The translations under genes were made by a program, and so were the position numbers. From assembly GCA_024500155.1 (NCBI GenBank), contig CM044856.1, positions 53,940,303 to 54,004,302 on the forward strand: 64,000 nucleotides of DNA, given 5' to 3'. This DNA is from Chenopodium formosanum (Eukaryota; Streptophyta; Magnoliopsida; Caryophyllales; Amaranthaceae). Positions 33,841 to 44,368 of this stretch are shown one piece after another (within the stretch, counting starts at the first letter, position 1; each line of letters begins with the position of its first letter). Below the pieces are notes generated by a model that was not told where the DNA came from, made no database searches, and saw only the letters and a program-made list of their open reading frames with translations.

Positions 33841-35350
33841 ATGTCAGGGCAGCAGAAGTCGGTCCGACACTGACAACCGACTCTTTACTCGGAGAAGGCT
33901 TCGCCTCAGTTTGACCTGTCAAGACTTTGTTTCCCTGAAATGGGGAAAAGGAAAGCCATCCGGCATGTTCAGCCAGATGGTAGGACACATACATTTCTTG
34001 ATGCTCGTCAGTACATCGACTTGTTAAGGAATCAGCAGCTGTTGGAGTCGGCTTAAATGTCAACTTATCACGACAGTTTTCAGAACACCTCAGTGAGGAA
34101 TTCCTCTTCCGTGCCAAGGACTCCCTCAAGCGGCCCCCTCATGCAGTCGTGGCCTCACGTAATTAATTCGGCGCAGTATATGGCACAACCACCGTACTGA
34201 CCGCCTGCTTTACCTTACATTCAGCCTTCCCTCTTCGGAGGACAGACGACATATAACTATTAGCCTTTGGACTGGCAACTTCGGCTACAAAACCTCGGGG
34301 AGCAGCCCTCTGCGTTCTCCAGGGAAATAGCCGAGTCCGAACAGCCGGCCGAGATTAGAAATGTCATGGTTGGAACCTATGACGGTACTTCCAACCCTGA
34401 AGACCACCTCTTGGCATACACCCACCTCATGTACTTACAGGGGTTGGATGACGCCGCCTGGAGTCGATGCTTCCCAGCCACCCTAAGGGGCATAGCCCAG
34501 CAGTGGTTTGGCAATCTGCCGGCTGGTTGCATAAACAACTTCAAGACACTTGCATTCTTGTTTGCTTCTAACTTCTGTATGAATATCCCTGCAAAGTAAA
34601 CGAGCCTTGATTTAGGCCATGTGCAGCAGGGAGATAGAGAAGGGCTGCGATCATACTTCAGGCGGTTCAATCTGGTGAGAATCTAGAAACAAGGACTGTC
34701 TGACGAAGTGTCTTTCACAGACTTTTTCAAGGGTCTCAAGGATGGGTCGACTTTCAAGTTCGAACTCGTCCGCAAGAAAATCGTTACCCTCCAAGGAGCC
34801 CTGACGGAGGCGGATGCTTATATACAGGCGACCGAGATCTTCTCTTCTTATAAGCAGTCGGACTCCAAGAAGTCTGACCGACAGAAGGAGAGTCGGCATG
34901 CTCAGCCGTCTCTGAAACCAGAAGAGAGAAAAAAGAAAAAACAAATCTAGGCGGTTGATAACTCCAATTAGCTAGCCCAGAAGAAAAAGAAAGAGTGGAA
35001 GCCGTACGTTCCAAGGTACGAGTTCCACAAGGACACCTACTCCTTCCTCATTGAGATGAAGGATCGACTGACTCTTGAGAAGCCGACTTCTATGAAAGGT
35101 TTCCGCTGAAAATCAAATAAGAACAAACACTGTCACTACTATGAGGATGTCGGCCATGACACAAACGACTACTTCAACCTCAAGCGAGAACTTAACCGTC
35201 TGGCCCACAAAGGAGTGCTGAAATCCTATGTGAAGTCCAAAATGGCTTCCAAATTGAATCTTGAGAAGTTGAACAAAAAGACTTCCCAGCCCGCTATCAG
35301 CTCTAAAACGGATGAGGAACCGGTCTATACGATAGCAGGCGGATTTGCTG
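33841..35350 (+). pseudogene. TatA Gag
   Basis: One frame from an ATG at 33,841 can be followed to the protease, broken only by stops (for example 34,597, 34,684, 34,948 and 35,107). The capsid part has MVGTYDGTSNPEDHLLAYTH, AAWSRCFPATLRGIAQQWF and FKTLAFLFASNF, then LGHVQQGDREGLRSYFRRFN after a stop. A Tat-type variant knuckle is seen at about 35,131 (HCHYYEDVGHDTNDYFNLK) with its last Cys changed to Tyr. Most stops stand where Gln or Arg is expected (CAA, CAG, CGA turned to TAA, TAG, TGA). Confidence 0.8.
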
Positions 35351-35950
35351 ATGGTGGTCTAACCATCCGGGGAAACAAGAATCATCTGAGAAAGATGGTC
35401 CATTCTGTTGATAAGGGACATGCGGCTAGCACATCTGCCTTCCCTAAAGTCGTCATCACCGAAAAGGACAGAGGCAAAGTCCATTTGCTGCATCATGACC
35501 CTTTGGTAATAAAATGTAAAGTGGCCAACCAATTGGTTGGTCGCATCTTAATTGACACAGGAAGCTCCACATACATCATTAGCTACAAATGTCTGTCCAA
35601 CCTGAAATACAAGCTGGAAAGTATGACGAATGTCTCCCACCCCCTTGTGAGTTTTAGGGGAGGAGTTGTGCATCCAGTTAGACGCATTGATTTTCCAATC
35701 TGACTAGGAGAAAAAGGTACCGGTCGGCACATGACCATCCGGTTCCTAGTGGTCGAGGAGCTAATCGCCTACAACCACATCCTTGGCCGACCCGGCCCAC
35801 TCTTAATGAGTGCAAGGCAGTCATCATTCCAGCTCTTATGCTTTTCAAGTATGAGAGGGATGATAGGACTGTTGGCTCCCTAAACGGGGACCAAAAGAAG
35901 GCTCGAGAATTCTATCTCTCGGACATCTAGCCTGCGGCAGCTGCATCCGG
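35351..35950 (+). pseudogene. TatA aspartic protease
   Basis: Same frame as gag. The active-site motif is ILIDTGSSTYII (Asp codon at 35,554), followed by LVSFRGGVVHPVRRIDFPI, a TGA, and a region ending HILGRPG. A frameshift near 35,793 is needed to continue into LNECKAVIIPALMLFKYE and SLNGDQKKAREFY. These are the conserved protease end and linker of Tat elements. Confidence 0.8.
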
Positions 35951-36119
35951 CCCCACCAGCCGTCAAGAAACGAAATCCTAGTTCGCTAGGGGTAGTTAAA
36001 TAAGAAAAACAATAGCAATCACTGACAGGGGAACTGAGCACATTAATATTCTTCTCGACGACAGCCATCCAGAGCGAATTGTTAAGGTGGGGATGACTGC
36101 TTTAGCTGAGTTGGGCATA

Positions 36120-37060
36120 AGTCTGCACCAAATGTTGAAAGAATTCAAAGAAATTTTTTCATTGAAGTGGAAGAGATGCCAGACATTAGTCCGGATCTTG
36201 CTGTCCACAAAATCGCTATGGATCTTAAAAAGAATCCCATCGGCAAAAGAAAAGAAACCATGGTGAGGAAAGAAGTCAGGCGGCAGCCGCCGAAGTTAAA
36301 ATGCTATTAGACGCTGGGTTCACTCGACGATGGAGCTTCCCTAAATGGGTTGCAAATGTTTTGCTCTTAAAGAAGTCGAATGACACCTGGCGCATGTGTG
36401 TAGTTTACACTGACATGAATAGACAATGTCCGAAAGATAGTTATCCACTTTCAAAGATCGACAATCTGGTCGACTCTATAGCCTGACATGCCTTGATGAG
36501 TTTTATGGACGCCTACTAAGGCTTTCATCAGATTCCCTTGTGGAAAAACGATCAAGAAAAGACGGCATTCGTCACTGATTAGGGGTTATTTTGTTACAAT
36601 GTGATGTCGTTTGGTTTGAAGAATGCGCCTGCTACTTTCCAACGAATGATTAATACAATCTTCATTAATCAAATTGGGAGTAATGTAGAGGCATACATTG
36701 ATGATATGATAGTCAAATCCAAGCAGCAGGTGGATCACCTGTCTGACCTCCGAGAAACATTCGCAACACTCAGGCGGCACAAGGTCATTCTAAATCCGAA
36801 AAAGTGTCTTTGGTGTTGAGTCTAGGAAGTTTCTCGGATTCTTAATTGACTAAAGGGGGATAGAGACTAACCCTGAAAAAATACAGGCGGTAATTGACAT
36901 GAAGTTGTCCCGTTCTGTGAAGGAAATCCAAAAAGTAACCGGTTGTCTGGCAGCTCTGGGATGATTTCTCAGTCGGTCAGGCGATAAGTGCCTCTATTTC
37001 TTCCAGGCAATCAGGAAGAAGACTAGATTTGAATGGTGGGATAATGCTGAAGCCGCCTTC
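36120..37060 (+). pseudogene. TatA reverse transcriptase
   Basis: Recognisable pieces in order: LLDAGFTRRWSFPKWVANVLLLKKS, WRMCVVYTDMNRQCPKDSYPL, a palm piece SFMDAY, MSFGLKNAPATFQRMINTIF, the catalytic YIDD (36,694-36,705) with DMIVKSK, and the thumb (RKFLGFLID, EKIQAVIDM). Stops near 36,484, 36,520, 36,580 and 36,960 and a frameshift near 36,816 break it. The YIDD box itself is intact. Confidence 0.85.
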
Positions 37061-37500
37061 TAAAAATTGAAAACGCATCTGCACTCTTTGCCAAGGTTGG
37101 TCAGTTCCTTGCCCAAAGAGGTTCTCTGTATGTATCTTGCAGTTTCGGATCACGTTCTTAGTGCTGAACTCTTAGCTAAAAGAGACGGAATCCAGCTTTG
37201 GTATACTTCATTAGCCACGTTCTTAGAAACACAGAGTTTCGGAACCCCATGGTTGAAAAATTTGGTCTCGCCCTTTTCATGGCTGTCAAGAAGTTGAAAC
37301 CATACTTCTTGGCACATCCGGTCACGGTCTACACTGACCAACCGATCAAGTGGCCAATGACAACCCTTGAGTCTTCTCGTCGAATGCTCAAATGGGCTAA
37401 TGAGTTACAGGGACTGAAAATCACTTTCGAACCAAGGAAGGCAATAAAGGGGCAAGCATTCGCCGACTTTATTGTTGAAATGACAAGGTCGGCTGAGCCG
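37061..37500 (+). pseudogene. TatA RNase H (retroviral-type, degenerate)
   Basis: Positioned directly after RT. Pieces are LYLAVSDHVLSAELL, FGLALFMAVKKLKPYFLAHPVTVYTDQPIKW and GLKITFEPRKAIKGQAFADFIVEM. The expected catalytic Asp/Glu are partly altered, as is common for this domain in Tat elements, where a second RNase H follows. Frame changes occur near 37,200. Confidence 0.75.
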
Positions 37501-37930
37501 GATCATATCAATCAGGTTTGGAAAGTGTATATGGACAAACGCTCCACGATGAACGGCTTTGGTGCAGGCGTAATTTGTAAGTCTCCTTAGGGGGACAAAT
37601 ATGAATATGCACTACGGTTCATGTTCCAGGGCTCAAATAATGAGGCTGAGTAAGAAGCCCTGTTACCCGACATTCGGATGTGTAAAGCGGCAAGGGCAAC
37701 AAGAATTGACGCTTGCTCTGACTCTCAATTGGTCGTAAGCCAATACAATGGTGTTTATGAGGCTACCCATCCGGTTATGATCAAATACTTGCAGGCGGTC
37801 AAGGCTGAAGCTGAGACACTTGGAGACTTCAAATTAAGCCAAGTGCCCAGATCAAAAAATAATCAGGCGGATGCTCTGTCCAAACTGGCCTCATCTGCCT
37901 CCTGTGAAACACCTTGGTCAGTCTTCTAGG
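37501..37930 (+). pseudogene. TatA additional RNase H (aRH) domain
   Basis: A second RNase H-like fold lies between the first RNase H and integrase, a hallmark of the Tat lineage. It starts VWKVYMDKRSTMNGFGAGVI, has a NNEAE piece, then DACSDSQLVVSQYNGVYEA and ends SQVPRSKNNQADALSKLAS. The D..E..D..D pattern is recognisable. Stops occur at about 37,588 (TAG) and 37,650 (TAA). Confidence 0.82.
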
Positions 37931-38019
37931 AAGTCATGGAAAAGAGAAGTGTATCTGATGAAGACCCCACAGGAGTACTTAACCGAAGCTCCACCTGGAT
38001 GGATAACATACGGGCATAC

Positions 38020-39153
38020 CTAACACACGGCACCCTCCCAGATTTACCATAGGAGGCGGCCGTGCTGAAAAAAAGGGCTGCAAACTTTAAGATAAGGCAA
38101 GGAGAGCTCTTCAAAGCACGTTTCATGAAGCCTCTAAAAAAGGGGAAAGAATTGCATGTCGGATACTGCGCCTCTTATGTAAGCGGTAGATCCTTAGTCG
38201 TTAGGGCCAGGCGGCATTACTTTTGGCCTACCCTAGAGTCGGATGCTATGGAGATGATTAAAAAATGTGACAAGTGTCAAAAGTTTGGAAAGATGATTCA
38301 TCGTCTGTCCACAGTCCTGTGTCGTTTACTAAATCGGGCATGGACATTCTAGGTCCATATACGACTGCTCTAGGTTGCAGGCGCTACATCTTAGTGGCTG
38401 TGGATTACTTTACCAACTGGGTAAAGGCAGAGGCGGTCAAAAACATCAAGACAAAGGACGTGATTTCCTTCATCTGGAAGAATATCATCACTCATCTCAG
38501 GGTGCCTATGTCTATGCTTTTTGACAATGGTCCTCAGTTTGAGAATCCACACTAGAAGACTTGGTTGGGAGATCAGGGGATCTCCAATTATTTTGCATAT
38601 GTCGGCCGACCCCAAGCAAACGGCCAAGTTGAAGCCTTCAAAAAATTAATCTCAAACGGCATAAAAAAGAAAATTGAGAGAACTAGCGGCGCTGTGGGCC
38701 ATCAGAAGAACAGCAAAAGGGGCAACTGGAGAAACCCCATTCCTCATGGTGTACAGTGCAGAAGCTGTCTTACCTATTAAACACTATGAGCCGACTCTTC
38801 GGATTATGCTATATGATGAAGAGGCAAACTGGGAGGCCATGCGCCTGGCATTGGATTCACTCCCAGAGCGCAGGGGCAATGCTGGCTTGCGCCATGAGAT
38901 CTATCGTCCGAGAATGACTCGAGCGTACAACAAAAGAGTACACAAGCATCCTTTTAAAGTTGGGGACTTTGTGTTACGGAAAATGGAAGTAGTCGGTAGG
39001 GCAAATGAACAAGGGAAGTTAACCCCAAATTGGGAAAGCCCCTACCGAATCTATAAAGAAGTAAGTGGCGGCACCTACCGCCTTGAAACACCTGACGGAT
39101 GGAGGCTACCCAGAACCTGGAATGTAGATAACCTGAAGATGTATTACTTCTAA
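38020..39153 (+). pseudogene. TatA integrase
   Basis: The zinc domain is HYFWPTLESDAMEMIKKCDKCQ (about 38,213-38,282). The core has MDILGPYTTALGCRRYILVAVDYF, then SMLFDNGPQFEN (second Asp) and GRPQANGQVEAFKK (Glu). After a frame change near 38,660 the C-terminal part runs to 39,153 with YSAEAVLPIKHY, FKVGDFVLRKMEVVGRANEQ, KLTPNWESPYRI and RTWNVDNLKMYYF. This last motif is the usual end of Tat pol. Four frame breaks or stops are present. Confidence 0.88.
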
Positions 39154-40488
39154 AATTATGTAAAGTTTTTTAACTTGTTAATGAAATTTTGCCTTCATTT
39201 CATGCTTATCTTTATTTTCTTTTCTTTATTTTGAGCACCGGCTGCATTAATTGCAGAAGGACCATGCTCATAACAATGAAGGATGTCGCTTGCACTATGT
39301 GCTTGCGGATCCTACTTACCCTCTATGGTACCGCCTCCACAATGTACAGGCGGACCAAAATTTGCAATAATAGTGACATTAGAGTATCGCCTGCACAATA
39401 TGCAGACGACCAACGTCGAGATTCTACGAGCCACTGCCTGCCCAATAGGCAGACGACTAAGCACATTCTTAATCTAAATATAATTTTGGGATCGTCTTCC
39501 CCAACATCAAACGCCCAATAAGGAACCTGACTGCACCAAAGCAGTCGACCTAAAACTTATCCTTAAGCTAAGTTAATAACTTTGTAGCTAACGTCTGAGT
39601 GACAAAAGGCCAATGGCCGAATGAAAAACTCATATTTTAACTTAGCAGCTAGATATATTTTATTTTAAGCTAAGTCAATGACTTAGTAGCTATTCAATTC
39701 TTTAACCGAGGCCAATGGCCAGATGAATATTATTGAAACCGCCGTCTGCTCCAACATGAGTACGACTATCCGCTCCAACATGAGTCAGGAAATCGGCGAC
39801 GTCCATTCGAGTGAATTCGTCGAGGAGAAGCATCTCCCATTTGGGTGGAACATTGCTCTACGAAAACAACAAGCGGCCCTACCGATTGCGCTAAGGCAGC
39901 GCTTGCAATCGTTTGTTTTAATCTAACTTGAAATCTAAAAAGCACCGAGTCTTCCGCCTGTTCTAGTACAAACGGATGACGGCTACTGTTTCGGGATTAG
40001 AGGCTATCTCACCACCTATCCTTGTTATGAGGCAAGTCAGGCGGATCAATATTTTCTTAATTAAAATGTTATGTTAAAAGACTTAGCAATTTTTCCATAT
40101 TACTGGAGGCCTTTGGCCGGATGCATTTATAGAACCATCTGCTCTATATGGTCGTCTGCCGCTTGGTTTGGGGCAATCACCATAGTGATTGATTGACTCA
40201 GAAACCATTCATACTCTTTAACGTATATAAATTTCTATGTTAATGAATCCGTTCAACCGAAACCAAGCGACATTCGGCCAGGGGCAAGATCATTCGCATA
40301 CTATGCAGGTTAAAATACATAGCTAAAATTCTATGCATGAAAATTGAAAGCTTTGAAAATTTTTAAAGCATATACACCAATATAAATAAAACCGGTCAAA
40401 CGACCGGATGCTTCATTGATTACTAAGCACACAGGCTGGAAAAGCAGAATAATTGGCCATTCAGCCGCAGCAAGAAAAAACATTACGC
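39154..40488 (+). other. TatA 3' UTR between pol and the antisense gene
   Basis: About 1.3 kb, no coding potential on either strand. Short GC-containing words recur with spacings of ~50-60 bp, such as CGCCTGCACAATATGCAGACGACC (39,389-39,412 region) and CGTCTGCTCCAACATGAG (39,742-39,785). The 40,150-40,210 segment (TTGGTTTGGGGCAATCA) is matched in reverse at about 61,845-61,866 in TatC. Confidence 0.6.
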
Positions 40489-43204
40489 TTAAAGATCAAG
40501 GGAGCTTCTCAGCTTTGGCATCCGCCTTATCCTCCGACGCATGCTCCTTGGAATCCTTATCCCCCTCCTTATCATCCTCCTTTTCCCCAGAAGACGAGCC
40601 GCCTGACGAGCTAGACTCCTTGAAGACATTTTTTGCAGCCGCTTCCTTCTCGGCCGCCTCTTGAGCCTCTTTGAGGAGTCGGGAATTAAACTCGTCATTT
40701 GCCTTATCAAACTGGGCCTTCCAGGTTTGATAATCGGCAGACGACAGCATAGATGCCTAGGCCACATGCATGATGACCTCATTATCGTCCATCATTTGTT
40801 TGACCAAGGCCTGTTTCTCCTCTTCCATCAAGGACCAATACTTGGTCCGGAGTTAAGTAACCTGGTTGCTCAGCCGCCTTCGGAGTCTCTTGACCATCTC
40901 CTCAAGGTTAGACACCTTGGATTCCGCCACCTTGAGATTCCCCAACTTCTCCTCAAGGCCCTTAACCTGCTCCTGGAGCTCCTTCACCCGTTGCTTTGCT
41001 GCGTCCAATTTATGCTGGTTTTAATTTGCAGTTTTGCTAACGCTTGGGAATATAACATATCAAATGTTAGAATCTAATTTTGAGCAATCTCAAACTGAGC
41101 TTTGTCCAGAGTAGAGGCGGCCCGAGCATTCGCTGCCTTTACCTCCCTTGTCTTCTCATTGAGTGGCCCTTTAAGACCGCTCATGCTCAGCATAGCCTAC
41201 AGTCATCCAATATAAGGAAATTCATCAGAAACCATTCGGCAAAAAATATTAACCAAGTTATAAGATGAAGTTTTACTTCGCAAAGAAGCACCAGTATGCC
41301 ATCAAGGTCAAGAGTGCCAACCCCTCTGACGGCAGCCTTGTCCTCAAGATCAAGCGTCTGGAGCATCCGCCTTGCCATATGGACAGTTGGCCTCACTGGC
41401 GCATTTGTCAATACAAATACAATAAAGTAAGACTTTTTGAAGAAAGTTGCACTTCATGAAGCGCATGGTCAGATGATCGGATGATTTACCTCCTTCTCCC
41501 CCTACAGTCTCGCTGCCGCCTTTTGTGCCGCCAGCAGTGGTGAGTGGTTGTTTGCCACTCTCCGACGCTCGCTGTTGAGCATCCGGCTTCGTTGGAATTT
41601 GGGTGGGGGAAGAGGTGACCGTTCTCTTTTGAGGCTTAGTGGCGATGTGTTTCTTGCGATTTTGGGAAACGTCACTAGCCAACTGCTTGCGCAGTTTGGG
41701 ATCCGGTTGAGAAGAGGGCGAAGGCGTTGATAAGCCACCCTTAAAAGAATTCTAAGTGTGAGACCTTGAGACAAAATACACTAAGTATTTCATTGTAGAA
41801 AATTTTCAAGAGCTGAACAATTCATTACCTTAGGAGGGCCGCCTGGCGGCTGTTCATCCGCTGGCTTGAGGTTCAAGCGGTAGAGATAGCCGGCTTCTTT
41901 TGAGAAGGAAGCTTGGCCATTTCTTTGTCTGCAAAAAACAACAAAAAGAGTTAGCAATGAAATAAATAAGAAACAATGTGGGTAGCAAAGCTAATAAATT
42001 CATGTGGCCAGCTCCTCTAGGCGTCCCGTCGAGAGCCACTTTAATCTAGGAATATAACTTTGTGGGGTGACATCCTTGTCCCCGCCTCGTTTTTCATTCG
42101 GACCGCTTGTTTCTTCAAAGGTTTGGGGAAGAGACTATGTAAAATTTAGCTCTCTAATCCTTCCACTTGTTCTCTTTACCCAGAATCATCATCTAAGGGG
42201 TATGGCTAATCAGAGTAAACTACCCGATCCCGCTTGGATTTGGAGTCCTGCTCAAGTAATGCATGTGAGAAAACGCCTCGAAGCTGGGCTCCACCTCCAG
42301 CATCTCACAGGCAAAAACGTAGCCTAGAATGTTAACCCAAGAGTTGGGGGCTAGTTGCTAGATACCTAGCTGGTGTCCGTCCAAGATCCTTTCCACAGCC
42401 GAATAGAGAGGGAAGCGTAGTCTTTCCTGGATGGCTGCCTCGTAGCAGCCGAAGAAATGGTCACCATAGCAAGCAATCTCAGGCTAGGTTACCGTGTCTA
42501 TTGCATCCGGCGCGGACAGAATGAACCCATGTCCCTTGACATGGGTAGAAATAAACATGGAAAGATCATCCTTCATTATCTTTCGCCTGCCTTCGAGGAC
42601 GTGCAGATAATAAGGCGCACGTTCATGCTCCCTATAAGCAGACGACTCCTCCCAGCCCTCTCCCTTCTCAACAGAGGCACTCTTTAGCAGCTTTAAGGTT
42701 TGACTGCGCCTCCTCTAGTCAAGGGGGACGCAGTTGGAAGATGATGACGAAGAGTCATCATCAGAGTTCTCTTCGGAGCTGGGGGCCCGCTGGCTGGTAC
42801 CAGCAGTGTCCTCCCTTAGCTCATCATCCGGCACCAATCCAGTGGGCCCAAGGTTCTCATATTCTTTATCACACTCCTCCAAGAATGAGTCACTGGAAAT
42901 GTTGTCGATGCTAGGGGGTTCCCTACTTATTTTAGAGACAGGCGCCCTAATGAAGTCGTCAGATAAAACTATCTCACTGTCCGAATGGTACCAAGAACCA
43001 TCCGTCCTATATCTCCTTGTCGTTTGCTTTGATCTTGCCATCGTGTCCTGCAGGGGCACGCACACTGTCGGATTTGGAGATGTACTTAAAGGAAAGTTCT
43101 CGAACAAGCATTCGACACTCCTAGTTCTAGATTTAGCCATCCCCGTTGACCAACTGATCTCTAATCTAGGTCGTGTCGGGTGCGTTTGGGAAACCATTTT
43201 TGAT
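40489..43204 (-). pseudogene. TatA antisense gene (aORF), PF04195-like, multi-exon
   Basis: Runs opposite to gag-pol. It starts with ATG at 43,204 (MVSQTHPTRPRLEISWS), followed by an R/S-rich and acidic Ser-rich N-terminus to 42,715. From about 42,660 to 42,170 remnants match TatC (RAPYYLHV, GHGFIL, YLSRIR), resembling the 'putative gypsy type transposon' domain PF04195. Later exons include LEDKAAVRGVGTLDLD (41,340-41,275), then MSGLKGPLNEKTREVKAA after an intron ending at 41,197, coiled-coil segments and an acidic tail (40,750-40,489). The intron position is shared with TatC. Function is unknown. Nuclear or Gag-related roles have been guessed for such proteins, but nothing here shows it. Stops and shifts make this copy a pseudogene. 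Confidence 0.7.
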
Positions 43205-43416
43205 AAAGAGAAAAAATGCAAAGAAAATAAGTAAAAAAGGGATCAAGCAGTTACCTAAGAAGAAGATAACAAGAGGCGTTGGTTTGGGGCGTCTGATGTG
43301 CAGGCGAACTAGGATGGCCGTCTGTTGGATGCTTGTGAAGTCAAAGTCTTTTCAAGTCAAATTCAAAGATTCTCCCAAAGATTCATGCAAATGTGAATGC
43401 AAGGGAGGTGAACCCT

Positions 43417-43430
43417 TCTATTTATAGAGG
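43417..43430 (-). promoter_or_regulatory. Antisense TATA box for TatA aORF
   Basis: The minus strand reads CTCTATAAATAGA, 11-24 bp inside the PPT/LTR junction and ~215 bp upstream of the aORF ATG. The same arrangement occurs in TatC and TatB. It overlaps the polypurine zone. Confidence 0.6.
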
Positions 43431-43440
43431 GGAGTTAAAA
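43426..43440 (+). other. TatA polypurine tract
   Basis: AGAGGGGAGTTAAAA lies directly before LTR start TGTTCCAAGG. Confidence 0.6.
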
Positions 43441-44159
43441 TGTTCCAAGGTAAAATCCTATAACAGAGTGAACTGTAAAAGTAAGTTTTTTGGCCATTCA
43501 TGGCCTAACACTTGTCACAGGCGTCACGTGCCGAGCGCGTGACCCCCGTGAGGGGCAAATATTTTGGTTATTTTATACCCGACCAAGTGGCCCAACCAGA
43601 ACCTGACACATGTCACTGGAAGGGGCGCCACATTGGACCTTCCAGATGCTGACACGTGTCAGGCAGGTACAACCCTGATTTGGGATATTTGATGATCCCA
43701 AGTACGCCCAAATGGCCTCTTAGGATGTGCGACACGTGTCACTCAGATATCACCTTTGAAATGGCGGTCGTTAGAGGCCCAAACTTTGAGGCGCCGCAAA
43801 ACGGCGTACCCTAATCCCTAGGTCATCAAACCCTAAGGAGGGCACACTTCCCTAAAAGACCCTATAAATAGGGACAATCCCCTTATTTATGGGGCAATTA
43901 ATCAATTAACCTAGGACGTCACATCAACAGTTATTATAGAGCTGTCGTTCTCAAGAAACAGACAACACAATACCCGAGCTTTGAATCCGAGCAAATAACT
44001 TTATTTCCGTACGTTTTAGTCCGAATACTTTACTAACTTAAGCTTTGGAGGCGGACCACCGACCATCCGACGGTTCGTTTGTTTTGCGAGTACAGGCGAC
44101 CTTGTGGAATCAAGTCTAGAGTCGTGACTCTTCCGAGGGACACAAAAAACCCATAAACA
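43441..44159 (+). repeat. TatA 3' LTR
   Basis: 719 bp from TGTTCC to AAACA. It is related in reverse to the TatC LTR (57,577-58,296, 720 bp). The core promoter CCTATAAATAGGG is at 43,861-43,873. U3 has G-box words CACGTG at 43,525, 43,653 and 43,733. Its end is followed at 44,160 by TatB leader rather than by host sequence. Confidence 0.82.
43862..43869 (+). promoter_or_regulatory. Sense TATA box of TatA LTR
   Basis: CTATAAAT within CCCTATAAATAGGGAC. The same motif stands in reverse in the TatC LTR at 57,867-57,876. Confidence 0.6.
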
Positions 44160-44368
44160 ATTCTTGACTGTCTAACTATTGACATTGGGCCTCATGATGC
44201 CTATAGTACATGGTCGTCTAACTCTATCGTACCAGAGTTAACGCCAACTATGTCCCATACATGGATTTATTTTGCTTGACCAAGTATGGATTTCTCTCAA
44301 AAAATGAGGCTTTCCCTCTGTAGACAGTTATCCATTACCGTATGTGTCTCTCCATAGATGGCGCCAAA
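44160..44368 (-). other. TatB PBS and leader fragment
   Basis: The minus strand after the LTR end (ACA at 44,371-44,369) reads TTTGGCGCCATCTATGGAG (44,368-44,350). This is the PBS form seen in many Tat elements (GGCGCC(G/A)TCTGTGG). It is followed by ~190 bp of leader without ORF. Confidence 0.65.

Larger units (their letters stand above)
33607..44159 (+). mobile_element. TatA: Tat/Retand-type Ty3/gypsy retrotransposon, 5'-truncated
   Basis: The order on the plus strand is leader, gag-protease (33,841-35,950), RT, RNase H, a second RNase H, integrase (to 39,153), 3' UTR, a reverse-strand extra gene (43,204-40,489), PPT and 3' LTR (43,441-44,159). The second RNase H between RNase H and integrase and the antisense gene before the 3' LTR mark the Tat lineage. 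The 5' LTR and PBS are absent: internal sequence abuts the truncated Athila LTR at 33,606. Many in-frame stops and a few frameshifts inactivate it. Confidence 0.88.
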
